64,000 nt of DNA from CAYHCE01 sp964355015 (GCA_964355015.1 CAYHCE010000005.1:1-64000); one strand, 5' to 3'; shown: positions 6,918-17,352, counted from the first letter of the stretch. Notes: generated from the sequence alone by a model not told the origin. Numbers and translations are program-made.

Positions 6918-8318
6918 TCAGCCCACCGGTGCCGCCAGCAAGGACTCGATCGCGGCCTTGAACTCGCTGCGCTGCTTCACGCCGCGCCACTGCTGCTTCA
7001 AGGCCTTTTCGTGGAAGAGCTGCACGGTGGGGGTGCCGTTGACCCCGGCCTGCTGGGCGATCTCCTGCTCCGCCTCGATGTCGATCTCCACCCCCTGGGC
7101 GGCGCCGCCGAACTCCTCGAGCACCCGTTTCAGCTGGGGCTTCAGCACGTGGCAGGGGCCACAGCTGGGGGAGGTGTACACCACCAGCAGGGGCCTGTCG
7201 CTGTCGTGGTACAGCTTGCGAAGGGCGTAGCCACCCTTCTGCCAGAGTGCGGCGGGATCGAAGTTGGCCTCGTCGCTGACGGCCGTGGGCACCGGCTCCC
7301 CGGCGGGTTCGGGTTCCACCGGCTCGCGTTGCACGGTCACGGCCAGGTCGTGGTGGCTGAGCCAGCGTTCCGCTGCCAGCGCGGCCTGGCAGCCGCTGCC
7401 GGCGGCGGTCACGCCCTGGCGCCACTGGGCATCGGCCACATCGCCGGCGGCGAAGACCCCCTCGATGCTGGTGTCGGGCTGGCCGGGGGTGGTGACCAGA
7501 TAGCCCTTGGCGTCCACGTTCAGCTGGCCCCGCACCAGGTGGGTGTTGGGGGTGTGGCCGATCGCGTAGAAGAGGCCGCGCGCCGGCAGTTCCTCGGTGG
7601 CGCCCGTGCGCACGTCCCGCAGGGTGAGGCTCTCCAGCCAGTCGGAGCCGGAGGCATCCGCCACCTCGCGATGCCAGTGGACGGTGATGGCGGGGTTGGC
7701 CAGCACCCGGTCGGCCATCGCAGCGCTGGCCCGCAGGCTGTCGCGGCGCACGATCAGATGCACGTGGCTGCCGTACTTGGTGAGGTAGACGGCCTCCTCG
7801 CAGGCGGAGTCGCCGCCGCCCACCACCGCCAGCTGCTCCCTGCGGAACTGGGGGGTGGCGCCGTCGCAGATGGCGCAGGCGCTGATGCCGTGGCTCCAGA
7901 AGCGCTCCTCCTGCGTCAGTCCGAGCCGGTTGGCGCTGGCACCGGTGGCCAGGATCAAGGCCTGGGTTTCGATGCTGCGGCCCTCCACGCCGATCCGGTA
8001 GGGGCGACGGGAGAGGTCGATCGTCTCAGCGTCCGCCTCCACCAGCCGGGTTCCCCAGCGCACGGCCTGGGCCTTCATGCGGTCCATCAGGTCGGGGCCC
8101 AGGATCCCGTCGGGGAAGCCGGGATAGTTCTCCACATGGGTGGTGGTCATCAGCTGACCGCCGGGGATGCCGCCGTCCTGGAAGCCGGTGATCAGCAGCG
8201 GACTGAGGTTGGCGCGGCCGGCGTAGATGGCGGCGGTGTAGCCGGCCGGACCGGAGCCGACGATCACCAGGTTCTCGGCCGCGGGAAAGCCGCCGGCTGG
8301 GTGGGCGGAAGCCGTCAT
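6918..8318 (-). CDS. trxB: NADPH thioredoxin reductase-thioredoxin fusion (NTRC)
   Basis: Bifunctional 466-residue enzyme: an FAD/NADPH thioredoxin reductase domain (about 1-325) fused by a Pro/Glu-rich linker (about 330-345) to a thioredoxin domain (about 360-466). Visible sites are the FAD motif VGSGPAGYTAA (21-30), the redox pair CAIC (C148, C151), the NADPH motif VVGGGDSACEEA, the ATG and FAAGDVAD motifs, and the thioredoxin site CGPC (C386, C389). In cyanobacteria and chloroplasts NTRC reduces 2-Cys peroxiredoxin and redox-regulated enzymes using NADPH. Both active sites look intact. Confidence 0.95.
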   Translation of the reverse strand: MTASAHPAGGFPAAENLVIVGSGPAGYTAAIYAGRANLSPLLITGFQDGGIPGGQLMTTTHVENYPGFPDGILGPDLMDRMKAQAVRWGTRLVEADAETIDLSRRPYRIGVEGRSIETQALILATGASANRLGLTQEERFWSHGISACAICDGATPQFRREQLAVVGGGDSACEEAVYLTKYGSHVHLIVRRDSLRASAAMADRVLANPAITVHWHREVADASGSDWLESLTLRDVRTGATEELPARGLFYAIGHTPNTHLVRGQLNVDAKGYLVTTPGQPDTSIEGVFAAGDVADAQWRQGVTAAGSGCQAALAAERWLSHHDLAVTVQREPVEPEPAGEPVPTAVSDEANFDPAALWQKGGYALRKLYHDSDRPLLVVYTSPSCGPCHVLKPQLKRVLEEFGGAAQGVEIDIEAEQEIAQQAGVNGTPTVQLFHEKALKQQWRGVKQRSEFKAAIESLLAAPVG

Positions 8319-8419
8319 GGATCCAAGGCGGACTGACTATGAGTTGAGCTTAGGGGACGGCGGCCGCCCGTGGGCCCTGCTGCCGCCGCCGGATGCCGGC
8401 TTGATCCTTAAGGATGAGT

Positions 8420-8689
8420 TCAGATTTCCAGCAGGCCATCGGGCTGGCGGAGCTCAGGCTCGCTCCGTTCCCGCTCGTTCCTGATGCGGCGTTTCCAGCC
8501 GGTGCCGGCCGGTACCAGCAGAGGGTGCGCCAGCTCCGGATGCTGCTCGAGGCAGAGAATCCAGTCGCGGAACTCTTCGGTGAGGGCATAGCTCTCCTCG
8601 AAGCGTTCGTCGCGGTCGAGCTCGGCGATGCGGGCCGTCGCCCACTGCACCAGATCGGTGAGCTGGCGATGGAGAGACGCATTCGACAT
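8420..8689 (-). CDS. small hypothetical protein
   Basis: An 89-residue protein beginning MSNASLHRQLTDLVQWATAR, helical, with charged heptad-like stretches (AELDRDERFEESYALTEEF) and a basic WKRRIRNERERSE segment. I do not recognise a family. ATG at 8689 is preferred over upstream starts because GGAGAAGG, a good ribosome binding site, lies just before it. It is on the same strand as the helicase upstream and NTRC downstream, with about 100 nt on either side holding nothing I can name. Confidence 0.6.
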   Translation of the reverse strand: MSNASLHRQLTDLVQWATARIAELDRDERFEESYALTEEFRDWILCLEQHPELAHPLLVPAGTGWKRRIRNERERSEPELRQPDGLLEI

Positions 8690-8807
8690 GGTCCTTCTCC
8701 CGTGGGACACCAGGCTGGTCGGGCGTCAAGCCCCCAGTGGTGTTGGTTCGCAGAACGTCTCACTCTTTTCGTTCTTCCGGTGTAGTGACCGCTGCAACCC
8801 TGCTCGC

Positions 8808-10352
8808 TCAGGAGGCGTGGCCGCCCAGGAAATCCGGCAGCTGGGGACCGCGGAGGCGGATCACCTCGCCGGCCCCGTCCCGCAGGGCCTGGAGCGGCAG
8901 GCTGCTGCAGGGGCCGGCCCCTGCCGTCGGCCCGTCTTCGGCCGCTTCGGGCTTCGGCCGGATCGTGTAGGGCTCCGCCACCGACCAGCTGCGGGCGTAG
9001 CCCATCAGCAGGGGATCGGCAGGGGCGAACACATAGGAGGCCAGGCGCGGGATCGGCTCCAGGCCGGCCCGTGCCCCGTCCATCCGCACCGCCCGGGTGA
9101 TCGCCTGCACGAAGCGGCTGCGGGTCACCACCGTGGTCAGGTAGGCCACCACCCGCAGGCGAGGGGCATCGAAGCCCTCGGCGCACATGTCGATGCTCAC
9201 CAGCCAGTCGGCCTCCCCGCGGCGGAAGGTGTCCAGCCGGCCGGCCGCCTCCGGATCCTGGGAGTGGACGAGCAGCACCCTGTCGCCCTCCTCCTCCAGC
9301 AGGCCGGCGATGCCGCGGGCATGGGCGATATCCCGGGCGATCACCAGCCCCCCCGCTTCAGGGTGATCGCTGGCTCGCAGGGCGGCCAGCCGGCGACGGG
9401 CGTTCAGCAGCACCCGCAGGGCGATGCTGCTGTCATCTCCGAGGCGGATGGCGCGCCGCAGGTTGCGGGCCCGCCAGCTGTGCCGCTGTTCGGCGGAGAG
9501 GGGGGAGCGTTCGCTGTTCCCCGCGGCCGGCTCGCCGGACCCGAGCCTGCCGTGGTCCACCCAGCCGTCCTGGAAGCGGAACTCCAGCGGCCGCACGTCC
9601 CCGGCCTGGATCAGCTGGCGCGGCTCCACGCTCAGATCCGGCGCGATCTCCTCCACCAGCACGCCATCCTCCCAGCGCTGCACCCGTCGGGCGGCGCAGA
9701 AGGCCAGGTTGTCGGCGCGGAAGGGAGTGCCGCTCAGGCCGAGGCGCAGCGTGCTGCCCCGGCAGAGCCGGCTGAAGGCATGGCCCCAGGCGGCGGACTC
9801 CGGCTCGTCGGGATCCATGCCGAGGTGATGGACCTCGTCGGCGACGGCCAGCACCGCTCCCGGCAGCAGTGCGCCAAGCTCCCGCTCCAGGCGCTGGCGA
9901 TGCCGGGCGGCGCTCTGGTAGCTGAGCAGCAGGCCCTGTCCGGCGGCCAGGGGCCCCATGGCGAGGTCCCAGGCAGTGGCCACCGCCTCCGTCTGCCCAG
10001 GCCCCGGGTCCGGCTCCCATTCGCGCAGTTCCACCCCCAGGCCGGCGGCGGTCGAGCGCCACTGGGCCGCGATCGAACTGCGGTGACAGAAGACCAGCAG
10101 GTGGGACAGTCGCCCTTCCCGCTGCAGGGCCTGAAAGCCGAGCAGGGCCCCGAGCGTCTTGCCCGCGCCCGGACCGGCATGGACGAGCACGTCCTCGCCC
10201 GACGGGCCGGCACGTTCGAGCCGCCGCCGCAGCAGCTCGATCAACCGCGTCTGCCACTGCCGCGGTCGCAGGCTGGTGTGGGCCGATGCCTCCGGCCCAC
10301 CCGGTCGACGGCCCAGATCGAAGGATGGGCTGCGGCCGGCGCTCGATCCCAT
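8808..10352 (-). CDS. superfamily 2 DEAD/DEAH-box helicase
   Basis: Predicted ATP-dependent nucleic-acid helicase of 514 residues. Motifs in order: Walker A AGPGAGKT (59-66), motif Ia HRSSIAAQW, DEVH box (ADEVHHLG, around 170), motif III LSGTP, motif V-like SIDMCAEGFDAPRLRVVAYL and motif VI QAITRAVRMDG. The arrangement resembles the UvrB/type III restriction Res-subunit-like SF2 helicases rather than RNA DEAD-box proteins. No fused nuclease or other accessory domain is visible. The substrate is unknown; housekeeping DNA repair is possible, and no defence genes are adjacent. Confidence 0.85.
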   Translation of the reverse strand: MGSSAGRSPSFDLGRRPGGPEASAHTSLRPRQWQTRLIELLRRRLERAGPSGEDVLVHAGPGAGKTLGALLGFQALQREGRLSHLLVFCHRSSIAAQWRSTAAGLGVELREWEPDPGPGQTEAVATAWDLAMGPLAAGQGLLLSYQSAARHRQRLERELGALLPGAVLAVADEVHHLGMDPDEPESAAWGHAFSRLCRGSTLRLGLSGTPFRADNLAFCAARRVQRWEDGVLVEEIAPDLSVEPRQLIQAGDVRPLEFRFQDGWVDHGRLGSGEPAAGNSERSPLSAEQRHSWRARNLRRAIRLGDDSSIALRVLLNARRRLAALRASDHPEAGGLVIARDIAHARGIAGLLEEEGDRVLLVHSQDPEAAGRLDTFRRGEADWLVSIDMCAEGFDAPRLRVVAYLTTVVTRSRFVQAITRAVRMDGARAGLEPIPRLASYVFAPADPLLMGYARSWSVAEPYTIRPKPEAAEDGPTAGAGPCSSLPLQALRDGAGEVIRLRGPQLPDFLGGHAS

Positions 10353-10518
10353 GGCCGCCTGTTAGCCGCTTTGTGGAGCCATTGTGAGGGGAAGGCCGAA
10401 AGATGAGTGTTTGTCACCAGGGGTTTCGGCCTCGGCCGCCCTAACTTCCGGCCATCCCCCCCTCCCGTGCCTCCGTCGAGCCGCGTGGCCCCGGGTCCGG
10501 GTACCCGACCCCACCGAT

Positions 10519-10582
10519 TGCGCCACCCACAGAGTTCGCCACCGAAAGAGTTCGCCGCCCCCCGATTTCGCCGCCCGATCGC
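10519..10582. repeat. degenerate 16-nt tandem repeat, four units
   Basis: Four head-to-tail units of 16 nt begin at 10519, 10535, 10551 and 10567. Each starts TKCGCC (TGCGCC in the first, TTCGCC in the others), followed by ACC or GCC. The period is exact although the second half of each unit varies. The block ends 2 nt before the ATG of the 58-residue ORF and may form its leader. The wider 10353-10584 gap has no other gene I can support. Confidence 0.55.
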
Positions 10583-10584
10583 CC

Positions 10585-10761
10585 ATGGAAGAGCATCCCC
10601 CCGTCAGCGGCCCCGCCGCCGGCTCCCGTGCCCATCTCGAGAGCTGCTTCCGCCGGGTGTGCGACATCGATCCGATGATCCTGAGGGTGCGTCAGCTGCG
10701 CCACCAGGGATCGCTGGGCCAGGCCCGCTGCCTAGAACAGGAGCTGTTGCCCCTCTTCTAG
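10585..10761 (+). CDS. small hypothetical protein
   Basis: A 58-residue protein starting MEEHPPVSGPAAGSRAHLES and ending in a charged helical segment (LRVRQLRHQGSLGQARCLEQ, then ELLPLF). No membrane segment and no family recognised. The open frame continues upstream, but the sequence there is repeat-rich and non-protein-like, so ATG at 10585 is chosen. Its stop lies 2 nt before the SDR gene, suggesting cotranscription. Confidence 0.5.
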   Translation: MEEHPPVSGPAAGSRAHLESCFRRVCDIDPMILRVRQLRHQGSLGQARCLEQELLPLF

Positions 10762-10763
10762 GC

Positions 10764-11483
10764 ATGGTCGACGAGCTGGACCAGTACACCCAGCCGGGGC
10801 GCGGGCTCCTGGCCGTCACCGGAGCCTCCGGCAGAACCGGCTGGCGCGTGGTGCAGGAGGCCCTGGCCCGGGGGTATCGGGTCCGGGCCCTGCTGCGGCC
10901 CGGTTCCCAGCTCCCCGCTGGACTGAACGGCGCCGAGATCCTGCGGCTGGAGCTGCAGGATCGCCCCGCCCTGGAGCGGGCCCTGCAGGGGGCGGAGGCT
11001 CTGGTGATCGCCACCGGTGCCCGCCCCTCGGTGGATCTGAGCGCTCCCCTCCAGGTGGATGCCCTGGCCCTGCGCCCCCAGATCGCCGCCTGCCGGGCCG
11101 CGGGGGTGCGGCGGGTGGTGCTGGTCAGCTCCCTCTGCAGCGGCCGTCTGTTCCATCCCCTCAACCTGTTCGGCCTGATCCTGCTGTGGAAGCGGCTGGG
11201 GGAGCGCTGGCTGGAGGCCAGCGGCCTCGACTGGACAGTGGTGCGTCCTGGCGGCCTGCGGGAGGCGGAGGACGACCTGGAGGCGGAGGGCATCCGCTTC
11301 AGCGGGCCCGATCAGCAGGACAGCGCCAGCATCCCCCGCCGCCTGGTGGCGCGCGTCTGCCTCGATGCCCTGGAGGCGCCGGCCTCGATCGGACGCATCG
11401 TGGAGATCACCAGCGGCGCCGATGTGGCGCCGATCTCCCTGGCCGACTGGCTGGCCCAGCGGCAGCCGCTCCAGCCGGCGTGA
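10764..11483 (+). CDS. NAD(P)-binding SDR/NmrA-like oxidoreductase
   Basis: A 239-residue Rossmann-fold protein. The dinucleotide motif is AVTGASGRTGWRVVQEAL (about residues 17-34), followed by the strand VRRVVLVSSLCSGR and WTVVRPGGLRE, typical of the atypical SDR5/SDR7 group found in cyanobacteria and plastids. It lacks a canonical YxxxK catalytic pair, so binding or regulation by NAD(P) is as likely as catalysis. ATG at 10764 follows the previous stop by 2 nt, and its TGA overlaps the GTG of the next gene. Confidence 0.8.
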   Translation: MVDELDQYTQPGRGLLAVTGASGRTGWRVVQEALARGYRVRALLRPGSQLPAGLNGAEILRLELQDRPALERALQGAEALVIATGARPSVDLSAPLQVDALALRPQIAACRAAGVRRVVLVSSLCSGRLFHPLNLFGLILLWKRLGERWLEASGLDWTVVRPGGLREAEDDLEAEGIRFSGPDQQDSASIPRRLVARVCLDALEAPASIGRIVEITSGADVAPISLADWLAQRQPLQPA

Positions 11484-12502
11484 GCGTCCGTGGCGCCGAT
11501 CCCCTGCTGGAACGGCTCGGGCTCGCTCCTTTCCGGCCGCGCCCCCCCTGGTGGGGTCCGGATCTGCAGACGCTCCACGACACCCTGCGACCGGTGCGGC
11601 TGCCGCCGGCGGCGGAGCGGGGAGAAGAGCTGCGGCTCGACCTGGACGACGGCGAGGCGCTGCTGGGTCTGCTGGATGCCCCCCTCAGCGGCGCCCGGGC
11701 GAGCGGCCCCCGGGCGCTGGTGGTGCTGCTCCACGGACTGGGTGGATCCAGCCAGGCCGATGGGGTGCGCCGGCTCGGCTGGTCGCTGCAGCAGGCGGGT
11801 TTCGCCGTGCTGCGGCTGAACATGCGCGGCGCCGGCGCCGGCCGCAGCCTGGCCCATGGCACCTACGCGGCCCGCTGCAGCCGCGACATGATCCCGGCCC
11901 TGGCGCGGGCCCGTCAGCTGGCCGGGGGACGGCCCCTGCTGGGGGTTGGGCTGTCCCTTGGTGGCACGGTGCTGCTCAACGCCGTCCTCGACGGAGCGGG
12001 GCCCCTCGACGGCCTGACGGCGGTCAGCAGCCCCCTCGATCTGGCCGGCTGCTCGGCGGCGATCTCCCGCCCCCGCAACCGGGCCTATGAGCGCTGGCTG
12101 CTGCGGCGCCTGCGCCACCAGACCCTGGACGACCCCCTGGGCCTGAGCGAGAACGAGCGGCGCTCCCTGCCCGCCGTCGCCAGCATCCGGCAATTCGACG
12201 CCCTGATCACGGCGCCCCGCTGGGGCTACGACTCGGTGGATCAGTACTACGACCAGGCCAGTCCACTGCCGCGACTGCTCGCCGCTGCCCGCCTGCCCCC
12301 CACCCTGCTGCTGCAGGCCCTCGACGATCCCTGGGTGCCGGCCAGCGGCGCGGTGAGCCTCGCCTCAGGCGGCGGCAGCGGGGATCCCGCTCGCCCGCTG
12401 CAGGTGGTGCTCACGCCTGGAGGGGGACACAACGGCTTCCACGCGCCGGGGGGCTGCTGGGCGGACAGGCTCGTGGTGCGCTGGCTGATCAGCCGGTGCT
12501 GA
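11480..12502 (+). CDS. YheT-like alpha/beta hydrolase
   Basis: Hydrolase of 340 residues related to the YheT/ABHD1-3 family. Features include PPWWGPDLQTL near the N-terminus (the family substitutes for WGPHLQT), VVLLHGLGGSS (oxyanion loop), NMRGAGAG, nucleophile elbow GVGLSLGGTVLLN, the Asp-bearing LLLQALDDPWVP and the late GGGHNGF histidine. The GTG at 11480 overlaps the stop of the SDR gene in a GTGA junction, so the genes are probably translationally coupled. Family members act as carboxyl or lipid esterases; the substrate here is unknown. Confidence 0.85.
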   Translation: MSVRGADPLLERLGLAPFRPRPPWWGPDLQTLHDTLRPVRLPPAAERGEELRLDLDDGEALLGLLDAPLSGARASGPRALVVLLHGLGGSSQADGVRRLGWSLQQAGFAVLRLNMRGAGAGRSLAHGTYAARCSRDMIPALARARQLAGGRPLLGVGLSLGGTVLLNAVLDGAGPLDGLTAVSSPLDLAGCSAAISRPRNRAYERWLLRRLRHQTLDDPLGLSENERRSLPAVASIRQFDALITAPRWGYDSVDQYYDQASPLPRLLAAARLPPTLLLQALDDPWVPASGAVSLASGGGSGDPARPLQVVLTPGGGHNGFHAPGGCWADRLVVRWLISRC

Positions 12503-12824
12503 AGGGGGTGCGCCGCACGATCCACTCCTCGATCGGGAGTCCCCCGATCAGGTGCTCGGCCACGATCCGCTCGATCCGCTCCGGCGTCACGCCGCCGTAA
12601 GCGATGCCCTCGGGCCAGATCAGCAGGATCGGTCCCTCGGCGCAGATGCGCAGGCAGTCGGCCTTGGTGCGCAGCACCACCCCCTCGGGCCGGTCGGGCT
12701 GCTCCAGGCCCCGCTCGCGGATCAGCCGCTTCAGCCGCTCCCAGCTTGCGGCCCCCACCAGCGGATCCCCGCAGAGGGGCTTGCTTGGCGTGGCGCAGAT
12801 CAGCAGATGGCGCTGGACTCTCAT
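12489..12824 (-). CDS. thioredoxin-like [2Fe-2S] ferredoxin
   Basis: A 111-residue soluble protein with cysteines at C10, C18, C57 and C61 (LLICATPSKPLCGD and KADCLRICAEGP), the layout of thioredoxin-fold [2Fe-2S] ferredoxins. The later GITPERI-like region (GGVTPERIERIVAEHLIGG) matches the family C-terminus. It is likely an electron carrier. Its ATG overlaps the dxr stop by 4 nt on the same strand, so it is coupled to dxr; whether it donates electrons in the MEP pathway is speculation. Its 3' end overlaps that of the convergent YheT-like gene by 14 nt. Confidence 0.85.
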   Translation of the reverse strand: MRVQRHLLICATPSKPLCGDPLVGAASWERLKRLIRERGLEQPDRPEGVVLRTKADCLRICAEGPILLIWPEGIAYGGVTPERIERIVAEHLIGGLPIEEWIVRRTPFSTG

Positions 12825-14059
12825 GCCGTGAGCAGCCTGGGGGCCGCGGCGGCGAGCTCCACGGCGGCACGGCGGGCCCAGGCGTCGACGGCCAGCACGT
12901 CGTCGAGGCTGGGATCGGGCCTGAGGTCGGCGGCATGGCGTTCGCACACCCCCTCGATCAGGCGCGGGATGTCGAGGAAGCCGATCCGCTCCTCCAGGAA
13001 CAGGGCCACCGCCTGTTCATTGGCGGCGTTGAGGGCCGCCGGCATCGTGCCACCGGCCCGGCCCGCGGCGTAGGCCAGGGCCATGCAGGGGTACTTGGCG
13101 CGGTCGGGCTGGCGGAAGCTGAGCTGCCCCACCTCGGTGAGGTCCAGGCGGCGCCAGGGCGTCTCGAGCCGCTCCGGCCAGCTGAGGCAGTAGAGGATCG
13201 GCAGCTTCATGTCAGGCCAGCCCAGCTGCGCCAGCACGGAGGTGTCGGCAAGTTCCACCATCGAGTGGATGATGCTCTGGGGATGGATGACGATCTCGAT
13301 CTGGTCGTAGTCGAGGCCGAACAGATAGTGGGCTTCGATCACCTCCAGCCCCTTGTTCATCAAGGTGGCGGAATCCACCGTGATCTTCCGCCCCATCGTC
13401 CAGTTGGGATGGCTGGTGGCGTCGGCCACCGTGGCCCTGGCCAGGTCGGCGGCGGGCCAGTCACGGAAGGCGCCGCCCGAGGCGGTGAGCTGGATGCGGC
13501 GCAGCCCGGGGGTGGGCACACCGGTGGAGAGGCGGGCGGTGTCGGCCCAGGGGGTGCCCTGCAGGCACTGGAACAGGGCGGAGTGCTCGGAATCGGCGGG
13601 CAGCAGGCGGCTGCCGCTCCGGCGCAGCTCCGGCAGCACCACAGGCCCGGCGGCGATCAGGGTTTCCTTGTTGGCCAGGGCCAGATCCTTGCCGGCCCGG
13701 ATGGCGGCCAGGGTGGGCAGCAGGCCGGCGCAACCCACGATGCCGGTCACCACCAGATCGGCCGTGGGCCAGGCAGCGGCGGCGCAGAGGCCGTCAGGGC
13801 CGCCGAGCAGCTCCGGTGGGCGGGCGGGGCGCAGGGCACTCTCCAGACCGTCGAGCCGCGCCTGCAGCTGGGGAATCAGCTCCGCATCGGCCAGGGCCAC
13901 CGCCTCGGGAGCGTGGCGCAGGATCTGCTCCACCACCAAGTCGAGGTTGCGGCCGGCGCTGAGGGCCACCACCCGGAAGCGATCGGGAAACTCCTCGACG
14001 ATTTCAAGGGTCTGGGTGCCGATCGAGCCCGTGGATCCCAGCACGCTGAGGGCTTTCAC
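12821..14059 (-). CDS. dxr: 1-deoxy-D-xylulose 5-phosphate reductoisomerase
   Basis: Second enzyme of the MEP isoprenoid pathway, converting DXP to MEP with NADPH; it supplies carotenoids, quinones and the chlorophyll phytyl chain. The 412-residue product starts MKALSVLGSTGSIGTQTLEI (NADPH-binding), and has GKDLALANKETLIAAG, LPADSEHSALFQCL with the metal-binding DSEH, LTASGGAFRDW, and HPNWTMGRKITVDSATLMNK. All family motifs appear intact. chlP at the window end uses the products of this pathway. Confidence 0.96.
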   Translation of the reverse strand: MKALSVLGSTGSIGTQTLEIVEEFPDRFRVVALSAGRNLDLVVEQILRHAPEAVALADAELIPQLQARLDGLESALRPARPPELLGGPDGLCAAAAWPTADLVVTGIVGCAGLLPTLAAIRAGKDLALANKETLIAAGPVVLPELRRSGSRLLPADSEHSALFQCLQGTPWADTARLSTGVPTPGLRRIQLTASGGAFRDWPAADLARATVADATSHPNWTMGRKITVDSATLMNKGLEVIEAHYLFGLDYDQIEIVIHPQSIIHSMVELADTSVLAQLGWPDMKLPILYCLSWPERLETPWRRLDLTEVGQLSFRQPDRAKYPCMALAYAAGRAGGTMPAALNAANEQAVALFLEERIGFLDIPRLIEGVCERHAADLRPDPSLDDVLAVDAWARRAAVELAAAAPRLLTA

Positions 14060-14185
14060 TGGCTGGCGGCATGGATTCCCGCCAGTCTCCCACCGATCCG
14101 GCCGGTCACCGGTGCTGACCCACGATCATCGCCGGGGCCGCCGGCCACAGGGCCCCGGCCGCTTCGCCCCTTCGCTCCCCTCCGA

Positions 14186-14437
14186 ATGTCTCCCATGCCC
14201 TGGCTCCAGCGCTGGAACTTCATCGAACGGGCCCGGCTGGAACGGGAGCTCTGGGATGCCTTCGAGCGCGCCGAGGACATCGACGCCCTGGTGGAGCAGT
14301 TGCGCCGGCAGCTCGCCGCCGGCCCCTCCGAGCCGGCGGCTGCCTTCCGCCTGGAGGTTTGGGAGACGACCCTCGGGCGCATCCGCCGGATCGAAACCCT
14401 GATGCAGGGGAAGGGGCCGACGGGTCCCGAGCGCTGA
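14186..14437 (+). CDS. small hypothetical protein
   Basis: An 83-residue helical protein starting MSPMPWLQRWNFIERARLER; a second ATG at 14195 would give 80 residues. Strongly charged (ERELWDAFERAEDIDALVEQ) with no membrane segment. No family recognised. It sits between the divergent dxr and the convergent cysS, so it is a stand-alone unit. The preceding 14060-14185 spacer is GC-rich with possible hairpins but nothing I can name. Confidence 0.6.
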   Translation: MSPMPWLQRWNFIERARLERELWDAFERAEDIDALVEQLRRQLAAGPSEPAAAFRLEVWETTLGRIRRIETLMQGKGPTGPER

Positions 14438-14467
14438 TCCGCCGGGGGTGAGGAGCTCAGGCCGGGC

Positions 14468-15904
<1,437 letters not shown>

Positions 15905-16141
15905 GGCGTGGAATCGAAAGCTGGCCGCACGGTAACGGTTCAGCTGAGGGGCCCTTGCCGCCTCAGCGCTGAAGCAGACGAAAGCGGCGCGCTGTCGCCG
16001 AAACTGCTGCTTGAATGTGCGGGCCTGAGAGGCTGGAACTGCGCCTGCCTCCACTCCTCCGGCGGCTCACTCGTGGGCTCGGTGCCCCGGGGGCTTCTGG
16101 ATTTCTGCCCTTCCACTCTCAGAAACTCCCTGCCTGCGCCC

Positions 16142-17287
16142 ATGACTGCTCCCGTCGCCCTGATCACCGGCATCACGGGCCAGGACGGGAGCTATCTGGC
16201 GGAGCTGCTGCTGGCGAAGGGCTACGAGGTGCACGGCATCAAGCGCCGGGCCAGCAGCTTCAACACCGCGCGGATCGATCACCTCTACCAGGATCCGCAT
16301 GAGAGCGATCCGCGGCTGGTGCTGCACTATGGCGATCTGACGGATTCCACCAATCTGATCCGGATCGTGCAGCAGGTGCAGCCGGATGAGATCTACAACC
16401 TGGGAGCGCAGAGCCATGTGGCGGTGAGCTTCGAGAGCCCGGAGTACACGGCGAACGGGGATGCGCTGGGGACGCTGCGGATCCTGGAGGCGGTGCGGAT
16501 CCTCGGACTCAGCGAGAAGACACGCATCTATCAGGCGAGCACCTCCGAGCTCTACGGCCTGGTGCAGGAGATCCCGCAGAAGGAAACCACGCCATTCTAT
16601 CCCCGCAGCCCCTACGGCGTCGCGAAGCTCTATGCCTACTGGATCACGGTGAACTACCGCGAGGCCTATGGGATGTATGCCTGCAACGGCATCCTGTTCA
16701 ACCACGAGAGCCCACGGCGCGGCGAAACCTTTGTGACGCGCAAGATCACCCGCGGTCTGGCCCGCATCGATGCGGGGCTCGATGAGTGCCTGTTCATGGG
16801 CAACATCGATTCGCTGCGCGACTGGGGGCACGCCAGGGATTATGTGGAGATGCAGTGGCGGATGCTGCAGCAGGAAACGGCGGAGGATTACGTGATCGCC
16901 ACCGGCCGGCAGGAGAGCGTGCGGCGGTTCATCGAACTGGCGGCGCTGGAGCTGGGCTGGGGCGGGATCGAGTGGAGCGGCGAGGGGGTGAACGAGACCG
17001 GCACCCGTGCCGGCACCCGCGAGGTGGTGGTGCGGATCGACCCGCGCTACTTCCGGCCGGCGGAGGTGGAAACGCTGCTGGGGGATCCCACCAGGGCCCG
17101 CGAGAAGCTGGGCTGGACGCCGACGACGACGCTGGAGGAACTGGTGGCGGAGATGGTGGCGGCGGACAGGGAGGAAGCGAAGAAGGAGGCCTACCTGCGG
17201 CTGAAAGGATTCCCGGTGGTGGGGTCGATGGAAAACCCGCCCAGCAATCCGCGATCGATCGAACGGGCGCGGGGAGGGTTGATGTGA
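16142..17287 (+). CDS. gmd: GDP-mannose 4,6-dehydratase
   Basis: Converts GDP-mannose to GDP-4-keto-6-deoxymannose, the first step to GDP-L-fucose for surface polysaccharides. The 381-residue product has the NADP motif ITGITGQDGSYLAELLL (8-24), S133-T134-S135-E136 and Y158/K162 of the catalytic set, plus NHESPRRGETFVTRKITRGL, typical of Gmd. ATG at 16142 matches the family start (MTAPVALITG). The partner gene fcl lies 790 nt downstream, with the toxin-antitoxin pair in between. Confidence 0.95.
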   Translation: MTAPVALITGITGQDGSYLAELLLAKGYEVHGIKRRASSFNTARIDHLYQDPHESDPRLVLHYGDLTDSTNLIRIVQQVQPDEIYNLGAQSHVAVSFESPEYTANGDALGTLRILEAVRILGLSEKTRIYQASTSELYGLVQEIPQKETTPFYPRSPYGVAKLYAYWITVNYREAYGMYACNGILFNHESPRRGETFVTRKITRGLARIDAGLDECLFMGNIDSLRDWGHARDYVEMQWRMLQQETAEDYVIATGRQESVRRFIELAALELGWGGIEWSGEGVNETGTRAGTREVVVRIDPRYFRPAEVETLLGDPTRAREKLGWTPTTTLEELVAEMVAADREEAKKEAYLRLKGFPVVGSMENPPSNPRSIERARGGLM

Positions 17288-17316
17288 TGGGGAGGCCCGA
17301 TGGCAAGCGGTGATCT

Positions 17317-17332
17317 GACCATTATTCTGGTC
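17317..17332. promoter_or_regulatory. inverted repeat over candidate -10, toxin-antitoxin promoter
   Basis: GACCA (17317-17321) and TGGTC (17328-17332) form a perfect 5 bp inverted repeat around TTATTC. TATTCT at 17323-17328 resembles a -10 box, with TGGCAA at 17301-17306 as a weak -35 at 16 nt spacing. Type II antitoxins repress their own promoter by binding such palindromes, so an operator is a reasonable inference. Confidence 0.45.
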
Positions 17333-17352
17333 TGAAGCGATGAGACGGCGTC

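Noticed and set aside
8808..10352. DEAH helicase as part of a defence system
   Set aside because: No nuclease, methylase, or other defence gene is nearby; the neighbours are housekeeping genes.
10407..10763. Upstream extension of the SDR frame
   Set aside because: The extra 119 residues are Pro/Arg/Ser-rich and cover the tandem repeat; the family starts near the ATG at 10764.
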